The notes beneath the pieces were generated by a model. That model did no database searches and had not been told where the DNA came from. It worked only from the letters and a program-made list of their open reading frames with translations. Shown one piece after another: positions 1 through 9,122 of a stretch of DNA of 64,000 nt. The translations under genes and the position numbers were made by a program. The DNA comes from Lathyrus oleraceus (taxonomy: Eukaryota; Streptophyta; Magnoliopsida; Fabales; Fabaceae): positions 531,602,582 to 531,666,581 of the forward strand of contig NC_066585.1 in NCBI RefSeq assembly GCF_024323335.1. Reading direction: 5' to 3'. Within the stretch, counting starts at the first letter, position 1. Each line of letters begins with the position of its first letter.

Positions 1-570
1 AAATCAAATTACATATTCGAAACTTCAATCATGATGCTTTATGTATATAGAGATTACCGATTAAAAGTATAAAACAATAGTGATGCGCAAACCTGCTTGC
101 AACTAAGCTGCTATGTTGAAGAGACTGATCGCTTTTGGTATCGGATGGAGTTGGGCGGCGGTAGCTTCGGAGCGGAGGAGCGGCCTTCAGGGTTTCTTCA
201 CTCGGAACTCTCTAAAGTAGCCTCCAGGGTTTCTGTGCCAGGGTTTTCGTCCCTCTTCCTCCGTTTTTCGTCTCCTTTTCATTACTGAAGTGCTGGTATT
301 TATAATGCTCTTTTTCATGACCTAATGGGCTCAGAATGAAGCCCGAAATTTTCTGTTGTCTGTCAGCTTCGCTAGGCGAGTGTCATAACGAAGTGTTCGC
401 TAGGCGAAGGAATTGCTCGCCTAGCGAGCAGGCCAGTTTGGGCCATTTTCTGGATTGGGCCTGTTGTGAGCTGCGCTTTTGTTCCTTTGAGGTCAGTGCC
501 TTGCAGAACAAGTCGGAGTGCCTTGAAAAATGCCTTGTAATATCAACAGGCAAAATTTTGGGGTATGACA
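1..570 (-). repeat. Element A 3' LTR, partial
   Basis: Positions 1-570 match 7528-8096 almost base for base. The LTR starts, on the minus strand, with TGTCATACCCC at 570, directly after a polypurine tract. It contains the same TATTTATA (298-305) and the same GCGA palindromes (369-437) as the 5' copy. The rest of this LTR lies left of the window. Confidence 0.93.
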
Positions 571-583
571 GCTGCCCCTGTTC
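571..583 (-). other. Polypurine tract of element A
   Basis: On the minus strand the sequence GAACAGGGGCAGC lies immediately before the LTR start TGTCATACC. A purine-rich run abutting the 3' LTR is where plus-strand DNA synthesis is primed in LTR retrotransposons. The Ogre in this window has the same core, AGGGGCAGC, before its own 3' LTR, which supports the family relationship. Confidence 0.85.
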
Positions 584-2110
584 AATATTCTTGAACTGAG
601 ATAGTAGAATGGTATGTGCACCATTCGTGGTCCGGAGGTGGAAGATTATTGAACACTAAAATGCCCCAAAATTTTGCGCTTGTCAACCAGGAGCTAGTCT
701 TGATGGAGATGGGCTTGAAGATGCCATCCAGGGATTTTGATGATGAGAACTTCAGAGTGCGTCGTACATTAGACGATATCTGAAGACATGGATGTCGTAC
801 CGAGTCATACGATAGACCGTATAGTGAGTCGTCCATTATGCTGTCGACTTCGTTGGGGAGTCAGAGTGTGTTATACGCTGCTGGGGATAAGGGATCAGAA
901 TGGATCATACGCTAGACCGCATCTGAATACCAGAGTGAGTTGTTCCTTGGGCGGATGACTTCGCTGAGTATGAAAAATCAGAATGGATCGTACGCTAGAT
1001 CGTCTCTGAGCTGCAGAATGAAACCTCCATTACGCGGGTGATTTCCCTGGGGATAGAAGATCAGACCGGATCGTATGCTAGATCGTATCTGAGTTGAAGA
1101 TCCAAATGGATCTTATGCTAGACCGTATTGGAGTTGCAGGATGAGTCGTCCGTTAGACTGTGTCTGATGATGAAAGGGGGTAGTCGTACGCTAGACTACA
1201 CTTCAGAAATATACCGTACACTAGGTAGCATCTGAGGAGATGAAGGTCTAATTGAGTCGTACATTAAACCGCATCTGAGCAGAATGAGCCGTCCATTAGG
1301 CTGAATCTGATCATAAAAGGGGGTAGTCGTACACTAGACTACAATTCAGAAATGTACCTGTCACTAGGTAGCATCTGAGCAGATGAAGGTCTAACTTGGT
1401 CGTACATTAGACTGTATCTGAGTAGAATGAAGGTCTAACTTGGTCGTACATTAGACTGTATTTGAGCAGAATCTGACTTGAAGGTCTAACTTGGTCGTAC
1501 ATTAGACTGTATTTGCAGAATCTGACTTGAGGGTCTAACTTGGTCGTACATTAGACTGTATTTGAGCAGAATCTGACTTGAAGGTCTAACTTGGTCGTAC
1601 ATTAGACTGTATTTGAGCGGAATCTGACTTGAAGGTCTAACTTGGTCGTACATTAGACTGTATTTGCAGAATCTGACTTGAGGGTCTAACTTGGTCGTAC
1701 ATTAGACTGTATTTGAGCAGAATCTGACTTGAAGGTCTAACTTGGTCGTACATTAGATTGTATTTGAGCGGTTGAAGGTCAGAATGGATCGTACGCTAGA
1801 TCGTGTCTGAGTTGTTGAAGGTCAGAATGGATCGTACGCTAGATCGTATCTGAATTGGAGGAGTCATATGTTGAGCTGAATCAGAATGAACCGTACGCTA
1901 GGCTATGTCTGCTAGTATTTGTATATGTTGTATTGGCAATGAATGTCTGGGATGTACTTATAGATGCCATCGTTAGGAAGATGTCAGAACGAATGTTGAC
2001 ACGGAGTATATCTGAAAGATGTATCTGAAGAAGAAAGTAGTCGTACGCTAGCCTGCACCTCGGAATATACCGTACGCTAAGCAGTATCTGAGGGATATAG
2101 TTAAATCTTG
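584..2110 (-). repeat. Hypervariable 3' UTR of element A: hairpin-forming repeat array
   Basis: Between the integrase remnant and the polypurine tract lie about 1.5 kb of diverged repeats. Read on the + strand, each unit has an 8-nt core such as GTACGCTA, GTACATTA, GTACACTA or GTCCATTA flanked by short complementary arms that differ between units: CGTC/GACG at 760-775, AGTC/GACT at 1144-1159, GTAGTC/GACTAC at 1180-1199 and 1323-1342, TACC/GGTA at 1212-1227, AGCC/GGCT at 1287-1302. A variable tandem-repeat 3' UTR is a known feature of Ogre/Tat elements and a recorded source of satellites. The covarying arms are my observation. Confidence 0.85.
1384..1775 (-). repeat. About 51-bp tandem repeats inside the element A 3' UTR
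   Basis: A near-perfect tandem array of a roughly 51-bp unit, with shorter variants of about 49 bp, each carrying the core GTCGTACATTAGACTGTATT. About eight units are visible. It looks like a recent local amplification of one member of the older, diverged repeat family around it, the pattern expected of an incipient satellite. Confidence 0.88.
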
Positions 2111-2331
2111 AATGTAATAGATAAAGATGCCCGTCTGAATGGACCTTTGTTTTGATTGTATCAAGAGGATAATTAACCTGAAAAATAAAGTTAGCTTCAT
2201 GCTATGTCATGATGCATGAGATGCAAATGTTGTATGCATGCGTGTGCTGTGAAATGATGTAATGAGTGAATTATGCGTCTGGAATAAAGGAGAGCATTGT
2301 ATACATGTATATGTTATGAAATGATGTAATG

Positions 2332-2441
2332 TATATGATGCGGAATGAAAATTGTATGTAGGTATGTGATGTGAAATGATGTAATGTATATGATGCGGAA
2401 TGAAAATTGTATGTAGGTATGTGATGTGAAATGATGTAATG
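2332..2441. repeat. Two-copy 55-bp tandem repeat
   Basis: Units 2332-2386 and 2387-2441 are essentially identical, beginning TATATGATGCGGAATG. The flanking 2200-2330 and 2441-2460 hold diverged relatives (ATGTGATGTGAAATGATG). The rest of 2110-3140 contains no reading frame I can support and is read as 3' UTR of element A. Confidence 0.75.
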
Positions 2442-3156
2442 AATGCACTATGCGTCTGAAACGTTCTTCCAGAGGACTCTACTGGGGAGATAAATCTCAG
2501 TCTTCTGGTCGGAGCTACTGGTATCGATGACCCTTTCTTAGCCGGGGATGCTTGATTTCTGTCTGATGGTAGAAATGTTCAACAGAAGCCTGGCTGGGGG
2601 TGGAAGAGATGACCCATTTGTCTAGTAATGCCACTCTCTTCTGGGAATGACTGGCTTTGCTGGGGGATAGGATTAGCAACGGATTCATTGGAAAGCATGA
2701 TTAGACCTTCTCCTCGATCCTGAAGTCTAGTAGTAATCGCTATTTCTATTTTATGCGCGCATTTTTGGTAAACATCGATCATATCCAAATGCATATATTA
2801 ATTCGAATTAAATCAATGGACGCTTATGCAAACAAAACAGAGAAAGTAAAACGAAAGCATTTTTTTTTAAACTAAAATTATATTGATTTCGAAAGAGGGC
2901 CTATAAACAGGCAATTTGTGTACAAGGAGACAAAAATCCTAGTAAGAGGAAATTGTCAAGAAAACAAAGAGAAAGCTATGCCAAAAATGTCCTATTGACT
3001 TTAATTCCACTACTGTCATTATATCTTCAAGCATCTCATCTCCTGCTGTCGGATAGAAGTGATTGGCTTGTTCAATCCCTCGAAGTTGGATGAAGTTGTC
3101 CGAGAACGGGATATAGTCATACGCTTTAATCCCTAATTTTTGCCTGGACCGCCTTT

Positions 3157-3840
3157 TCAGGTTTTCAGTCCACCAGGATACCTTTTTTGCCCAAGCCGCC
3201 TTTTCAGGTTTTCGACTTGCCGGGTGTACATGTGTAGTATTTTTTTAACTATGTCCGTGTTCACGGGATGCAGGAAATCCTCGCCATCCATTGTAGCAAG
3301 TCTCATGGCTCCACCAGAGAATACTCTCTTAACTACAAATGGCCCTTCGTATGTGGGGGTCCATTTGCCTCTGGGATCACCTTGTGGTAGGATGACACGC
3401 TTGATCATCAAGGTGCCAAGTTGGTACACCTGTCTCTTGACTTTTTTGTTAAATGCCTGGGTCATGCGCTTCTGATATATCTGTCCATGACACACAGCCG
3501 CAAGTCTCTTCTCATCGATCAAGTTTATCTGGTCGAGTCGAGTCCAAATCCATTCATCTTCATCTAAGCCCGCCTCTTTTATGATTCTTAGAGAGGGAAT
3601 CTGGACTTCCACTGGTAAAATGGCTTCCATTCCGTAGACCAAAGAGAACGGAGTTGCCCCTGTCGAAGTGCGCACTGAAGTGCGATAATCATGAAGAGCA
3701 AAGGGTAACATCTCACACCAGTCTTTGTATGCTACTGCTATCTTTTGTATGATCTTCATGATATTTTTAGCAGTCTCCACGGTGCCATTCATCTTTGGCC
3801 GGTACGGAGAAGAGTTATGGTGTTTTATTTTGAACTGCAT
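3157..3840 (-). pseudogene. Element A integrase C-terminal half (remnant)
   Basis: The 227-residue open frame covers the end of the integrase catalytic core and its C-terminal domain. It starts near the HHNSSPYRPKMNG block, keeps the catalytic glutamate region (NGTVETA), then YRTSVRTSTGATPFSLVYGME and the GKWTPTYEGPFVV block. The matching part of the Ogre at 30850-31462 aligns throughout with many substitutions. The two catalytic aspartates and the HHCC zinc-binding domain are not in this frame, and the sequence upstream is scrambled, so no active integrase is encoded. The frame continues past the integrase into a GGLKT-containing segment that also follows pol in the Ogre. Confidence 0.88.
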
Positions 3841-4490
3841 GCAGAGTTCAGTTTAGTACCATTATCAGTGATGACTCTCTCAGGAGACAGCAGGTTTCTC
3901 AAATAGATATTTGATAGAATCCATCTTAGAAATCAATAAAGTGGTATGATTCAACATATACTGTCTTAGTCGGCGAGCAACCTAAGCCAAAGCACAGTAA
4001 GCTTTCTCGAGCTGTGAGTATCTTGTTTCACAGTCGGTACCTTTTGCTAAGGTAGTGTATGGCATGCTCTTTTCGACCAGACTCGTCATGTTGCCCCAGC
4101 ACACCCTATTGAATTTTCTAACATGGTCAAATACATGATTAGAGGTCTTCCTTCAACTGGTAGCATCAGAATTGGAGATTCTTGGGGATATTTCTTGATT
4201 TTGTCATTCATCATTCCATACCATCTCTTGATTTTTCTTTTTTAGTAATTTGAAGATGGATTTGCAAGTAGCGGTCAAATGGGAGCTAAATCGGGCGACG
4301 TGGTCCAGATTCACAATTCCGATCGATGCCTCATGCGGCAGAATAGTCCTTTCTTCTTGCAGTAGTCTGGCAAGCTCTCCAGGTACTTCACAATCTTCCT
4401 CACTTCCATCCTCGGCCTGGTAGATCGGATTTTCAAAGTCATAATAAACAGTAGTAGAATTATTATCAACAGGATCCAGAGTGGATATGG
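3841..4490 (-). pseudogene. Element A reverse transcriptase/RNase H remnants
   Basis: No long open frame, but conserved blocks are readable on the minus strand. Around 4430-4260 is the start of the pol exon (NPIYQAE block, also at 28040 in the Ogre) followed directly by the ARFSSHLTATC block, which lies over 300 residues downstream in the Ogre. The fingers, palm and YVDD motif are therefore deleted with a clean junction. Around 4020-3960 is the RNase H block equivalent to RYSLLEKTCCALAWAARRLRQYM. The second RNase H and the integrase zinc domain are missing. The 120 bp between 4490 and 4680 is the likely equivalent of the Ogre intron. Confidence 0.75.
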
Positions 4491-4680
4491 ATCGGAAAAT
4501 TGTTACGTGAGTGTGTGCAAGAAAACATAGCTCGTTTGAAAAATGACAGGAAAGATAAAGAGCGCAATATTTGAATGCAAAAAGTCCATTGATTTATTGA
4601 ATATGAATATGCTTATGAAAATGACAAACCCTTAAAATTAGCTATTATGCGCCGGGTATAGACACAATGCTTTTGAAATA

Positions 4681-5268
4681 CTAAAATAGCAATAACAAAT
4701 ACTCCCGACTAAAGGAAATCGGGATAGTGTCTTCAGCCTTCCAATTATTGAGTCCGTCACCAATTGTTGGGTAGACCCAGCTATCCAGGTCGCAATCGCT
4801 GTCAGCATCCTCTATAGCATTAAGAGTTTTGTCAGGATTAGGCAGAGGAGCAGTGATGACCTTAGGAGTCTCAGGCGGATCCAATTCAAATTCTCCGGCG
4901 TCGATCATATCCTGAATTTTATTCTTCAACGACCAACAATCGTTCGTATTATGCCCGGGGCTATCGGAGTGATACGCACACCTGGCGTCGGGATTATAAC
5001 TAGGAGAAGTAGTGTTGGGTTTTGCAGGAGGATCTCTGAGGGTAATTAAATTTGCTTGTAGCATACCCTGCAGTGCTTGTGCTAAAGTCATATTGATCTT
5101 CGTAAACTGCCTTCTTCTCAGGTTAATGTGACTCACAGATTTCTTGTCCTTTTTCTTCTCGAGCAAGAGAGCCTTCAGTTCTTCCTGCCCCTTGGATAAG
5201 TTCAAGATCATCTCCTGGAGTTGAGCATTCTGAGTATGGAGATCCTTGACAGTTTGTTCGAGGTCCAT
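4681..5268 (-). pseudogene. Element A gag-protease remnant with internal deletions
   Basis: A 195-residue open frame starting MDLEQTVKDLH, an amphipathic, probably coiled-coil N-terminus like the one that opens the Ogre gag at 24387. It jumps to the gag C-terminus with the Cys/His block CAYHSDSPGHNTNDC, and then to the tail that in the Ogre follows the protease (DSDCDLDSWV against DSDHDLDVWV). Both the capsid domain and the aspartic protease are deleted, in frame, leaving a short fusion. A GT dinucleotide at the end of the frame sits in the same codon phase as my preferred Ogre intron donor. Confidence 0.8.
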
Positions 5269-6101
5269 TTTTCTGCTTGCATGAAAACCGTGAGAACATT
5301 GATCCCTTTAGAACACCTGTTATGCAATGTTATGCTATGCAATGTATGAAATGTTTTCAAGGACTTTTGGAATTTAACTTTGCATAAACTACCAAAAAAA
5401 AGGAAACTTTTTTTTTTTTTTTTTTTTACAAAATAGAGCAAAGTTAAATCCCTAGGTCCTCGAAATGGTTAGTTCAATGCCATGATGTTATGATGATGTT
5501 ATGATGTTAAGTAAATAACAAGCACAAGCAAGTCACACAACCATCATTCCTAAGTTTTAAGGCTTGCATGAGTTCCATAGGTAAGTACCCTCCCCACTGA
5601 AGTTTGGTCGGTTCAACCTGTCCTAGAATAGTAACCGGGTTCTAGAAGGATCTCAAATCATCGACCTTCCTTTAAGTCCACTTCAGTGCAACACCAAGTG
5701 ATTGACCGAAGCTTCCCTAAAGTCCAATCTCAAAGAGTGTAGTATCGAGTCTCAACCAACCCCAGTCGGAACCGAAGTCAGTTATCTCACTACTTTCTAA
5801 TGGCTAGGATGAGTCAATTAGGGTTCTAAAGGTCTGGTTAATGCTTTGATGACACCACGCAGATGCCAAATTTTTCCTCAAGTAAACATGAGGAACATCA
5901 GGACATCCAAAGTGTCACATTAACCGTAGCCATCATTTTAACCATTCCAGTATACGCCGGATAGTCACGATGATCTATTGCTACTTACCTAAGGTACACT
6001 AGATCCGGGTGTAGGATCTTTCACTCAAGCATAAAATACCCTCAAAAGAAGGAACAGTTTAAAACATAAATGATTTTTAAGGTGACCTCTCTTTATTCAT
6101 T
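5269..6101 (-). other. Element A 5' leader, no gene seen
   Basis: Untranslated leader between the primer binding site and the gag remnant. It holds a T run near 5409-5426 (A run on the sense strand), matching the A-rich tract before ORF1 in the Ogre (22140-22210). No equivalent of Ogre ORF1 is present. Confidence 0.6.
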
Positions 6102-6119
6102 TCCCCAGCAGAGTCGCCA
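6102..6119 (-). other. Primer binding site of element A
   Basis: The minus strand reads TGGCGACTCTGCTGGGGA, starting four bases after the 5' LTR end. The leading TGG complements a tRNA CCA tail. The identical 18 nt follow the Ogre 5' LTR at 21451. From memory, Ogre elements use tRNA-Arg; I did not check the tRNA. Confidence 0.88.
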
Positions 6120-6123
6120 GTTC

Positions 6124-8096
6124 TGTCATACGGTGAACTGACTTTTATGTGTTTTTTAATCGCAATGTCGCGGTTAGCAAGAGTCGCCACCGACTTTTCT
6201 TTTATCCCATAAGGAGAGGTGGAAAAGAACAGGAAAGACCTTAATTTAGATTCTTAGGTTCGGGAGGTACATTATACAAAGGGAAGGTATTAGCACCCTT
6301 TGTATCCATGGTTATCCATGGGCTCTTAATTGCTCAATCATTTATGTTTTTCTAGTTTGAAAAAGTGGTTGAGAAATGTGTAGGAAATGTTTTGAAAAGG
6401 AGAATTTAACTTTGTAATGATTCTTGAATGAATGTATACAAAGTGGTTATCTCGTTTAGTTTTGAAAATAGTTTAGAAAAATATAACTCGGCAATGATTC
6501 TAGTGTGAATGTATGCCAAGTGGTGATTTTCTAATGGAGGTTTTGAAAGGTGTAAGGTGTGAAAGGTAGATTTAAATTGTGAATAAGCAATTAAGAGTTA
6601 TACCTATCCGAGGTCTTTCCGGGCATTTCCTATCCTTATGAGGGTAAAACTGTCCTTACTATTGAGAAGTAAGCCGTTTTATCCTTTGGATGTAGCAGGG
6701 TCATCGAAGGGTCATCGATTGGTCATTGAAGGCAACAGTTGTGAGGATACCTTAGCATTCGAAGGGACGATCATCATTTAACCGTAGACTACACCGAAGG
6801 GTCATCGAGGGACAAAGGCAACATTCGAGGGACTATGATGATTTAACCGAAGGGTCTTTGCTAAGTATATCCCCACATTCGCGGGACATGACCGTAATAC
6901 CGTAATCGGAGGGTAACAAAGAGAGGTCCGAGATCACTTATTTAAAGGCAAAGTTTTATAATTAATTAGGTAACCGTAATCAAGTAGGTAATTAGGTCCA
7001 TATTAAAATCAATACATTAAGATCAATTAAGCCATTAGGGTAGAACTTCGCCATGAAATGAATACATTAAAATCAATTGAGTAATTCAGGGTGAATCTCC
7101 ATAAGGGTATCCCACACATAAAGTGGGATACCTAGCCGGCCGTTTCCTCGGGAATATGTAAACCTTTGCACAATTCAACACACGGGTTAGAGCATCAAAG
7201 TAAAGTACAATTGAAAATTGCACTACGACACAACAGTCATAATCTCAAGTCAAACGATGCAGAATTATAATAAGTCTTGGTTAGATAGACATAAGGCATA
7301 ATAGAAAAGAAACAAAGCAGCCCCTGTCCCGTTCGCCTCTGCTTCGCCTGGCGAAGGCTCAGCGAATGCTCGCTACAGGCTCGCTTAGCGATGTGCTAGC
7401 GAGCGGCCACAGGTTTGGATTTTGACAGCAGCATGACCTCCGAAAACCTGAACTTGTATGGCACTTGATTACAGGAATAACATGGACAAACATTCATGAT
7501 ATTCAAGCATATTTAAATTCGCATGTGAAATCAAATTACATATTCGAAACTTCAATCATGATGCTTTATGTATATAGAGATTACCGATTAAAAGTATAAA
7601 ACAATAGTGATGCGCAAACCTGCTTGCAACTAAGTTGCTATGTTGAAGAGACTGATCGCTTTTGGTATCGGATGGAGTTGGGCAGCGGTAGCTTCGGAGC
7701 GGAGGAGCGGCCTTCAGGGTTTCTTCACTCGGAACTCTCTAAAGTAGCCTCCAGGGTTTCTGTGCCAGGGTTTTCGTCCCTCTTCCTCCGTTTTTCGTCT
7801 CCTTTTCATTACTGAAGTGCTGGTATTTATAATGCTCTTTTTCATGACCTAATGGGCTCAGAATGAAGCCCGAAATTTTCTGTTGTCTGTCAGCTTCGCT
7901 AGGCGAGTGTCATAACGAAGTGTTCGCTAGGCGAAGGAATTGCTCGCCTAGCGAGCAGGCCAGTTTGGGCCATTTTCTGGATTGGGCCTGTTGTGAGCTG
8001 CGCTTTTGTTCCTTTGAGGTCAGTGCCTTGCAGAACAAGTCGGAGTGCCTTGAAAAATGCCTTGTAATATCAACGGGCAAATTTTGGGGTATGACA
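6124..8096 (-). repeat. Element A 5' LTR (1973 bp)
   Basis: Bounded by TGTCATACGG at 6124 and GGTATGACA ending at 8096, an inverted terminal pair. Its right end matches 1-570. On the sense (minus) strand the U3 part is at high coordinates, with GCGA palindromes at 7896-7957, then a TATAAATA box (7824-7831), then R/U5 down to 6124. Another palindromic cluster lies at 7340-7405. The U5 end resembles the Ogre U5 (block CTAATACCTTCCCTT against CTAACACCTTCCCTT), showing shared ancestry despite very different LTR lengths. Confidence 0.92.
7824..7831 (-). promoter_or_regulatory. Element A LTR TATA box
   Basis: Minus strand TATAAATA, about 65-130 bp downstream (in sense direction) of three CG-rich palindromes. 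It is present identically in the 3' LTR at 298-305. Position and sequence fit a core promoter for the genomic RNA. Confidence 0.6.
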
Positions 8097-8945
8097 ATAC
8101 CAAAGAAGAGTAATGAATAAATCTATCTCTACAACTTATTCACTACTTGAAAATCTATTTTATGTCAAGACTCAAATAATCTCTTTCAACAACTATTCAA
8201 ATCTGATTTTCAACTTAGGGCAAAAACACTATTCAATACATCAACAATCTTTTATCATATATATATCAAATGGAATACATAAACAAATGAGAATAGCTAC
8301 TACCTCCAATCTTGACAAAATAGGGTTTAGCTCCTCATCATCATTTTACAAAGCAAAATGCAATGGAAGAAAAACTCTGTTTTTTCTCTCTTACAAAATA
8401 TCTCAATGTGTGAATAATAATAATGTTAGAATGTTGGAATAATATCAATTTCCATTCTGAATTTCTAAAAGGGTTGACATTTCCTCATTTGATCATTTCT
8501 CATCTAAGGCAGAAAAGCTCTCCCAAGGCAGACACCAAAGTGGCAAAACCAGCTGGCCTTGAAAACAGCACTGTTGACCCAAAATCAGCTTGCTGGATTC
8601 GCAGCCTTCGCGGCACGAAGGGGGGGTCGCGGCGCGAACTGAAACTACCTCAGCTTCCTTGCTTTGCAAGCTTCAACAAAGGAGTCTTCCAAATTAGGCT
8701 TCCAAAATTGGGCCTCCAAATTGCATTCAACACCTCTTCCAAATTATGATGTTGCATTCCAAAAGATCTCTATTCAAAAATTCTACAAAACTAACAAATA
8801 TGTGAAATAACTATTCAAAACAAAATAAATTAAACCTAATTTCATTTATACAAAATAGTGAGAATAAAAGTGTGTAATTTCATCAAAACATGGTAAAAGG
8901 GACCAATAAAATGATATAAAAAGTAGTACTAATTGGTCCCCAACA
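8097..8945 (-). repeat. Unclassified LTR fragment into which element A inserted
   Basis: On the minus strand a boundary TGTTGGGGACC begins at 8945, exactly where the copia reverse transcriptase reading frame of E1 stops making sense. 8946-8950 (TATAC) would be the target duplication. The body has no coding capacity and is A/T-rich with one GC-rich patch at 8600-8650. GGGACCAAT (8899-8907) and ATTGGTCCC (8932-8940) form an inverted repeat near the end. The left part is displaced beyond element A and outside the window. The family is not recognised. Confidence 0.55.
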
Positions 8946-9122
8946 TATACCTCTTCTTACAATGGAATGTTCAAAAATTCATATTTCACATCTAAATCCA
9001 TCAGAGGCCAATTCCTGTTAGCAGCTATCCCAATCATCAATTTGATTGTCTCATGTCTTGCTACAGGAGAAAACACTTCAAAGTAATCTAACCTAGGTTT
9101 TTGTAGGAAACCGTTTGCTACT
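8946..9122 (-). pseudogene. E1 copia reverse transcriptase, middle segment
   Basis: Minus-strand translation gives a Ty1-copia reverse transcriptase block (GFLQKPRLDYFEVFSPVARHE, a slightly frameshifted ANRNWPLMDLDVK, then EEVYV). It is the direct continuation of the fragment at 44223-44485: the two halves are parted by E2 and meet in the same codon frame once E2 and one CTACT are removed. An in-frame stop and small indels show that E1 was already decayed. The fragment ends at 8946, where the unclassified LTR begins. Confidence 0.85.
9118..9122. other. Target site duplication of E2, left copy
   Basis: CTACT immediately before the E2 LTR start TGTTGG; the partner CTACT is at 44218-44222 directly after the right LTR end TTCA. 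Removing E2 and one copy restores the E1 reverse transcriptase frame. Confidence 0.95.

Larger units (their letters stand above)
1..8096 (-). mobile_element. Element A: Tat/Ogre-related Ty3-gypsy deletion derivative (3' LTR cut by window edge)
   Basis: Read on the minus strand, the order is 5' LTR (6124-8096), primer binding site (6102-6119), a gag remnant, a fused reverse transcriptase/RNase H remnant, an integrase remnant, a repeat-rich 3' UTR, a polypurine tract and part of the 3' LTR (1-570). LTR ends are TGTCATAC and GTATGACA. The integrase fragment closely resembles that of the complete Ogre at 15093-40546, but the internal region is only about 5.5 kb: most of gag, the protease and the reverse transcriptase catalytic core are missing. 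The visible LTR parts differ by about 3 substitutions and one indel in 570 bp, so insertion was recent although the coding capacity is gone. The flank 8097-8101 (ATACC) is the expected right target duplication; its left partner lies outside the window. Confidence 0.9.

Noticed and set aside
8113..8749. Two 108-109-codon open frames in the unclassified LTR
   Set aside because: Low-complexity (Ile/Ser/Asn-rich) translation of A/T-rich LTR sequence without similarity to any protein I know.
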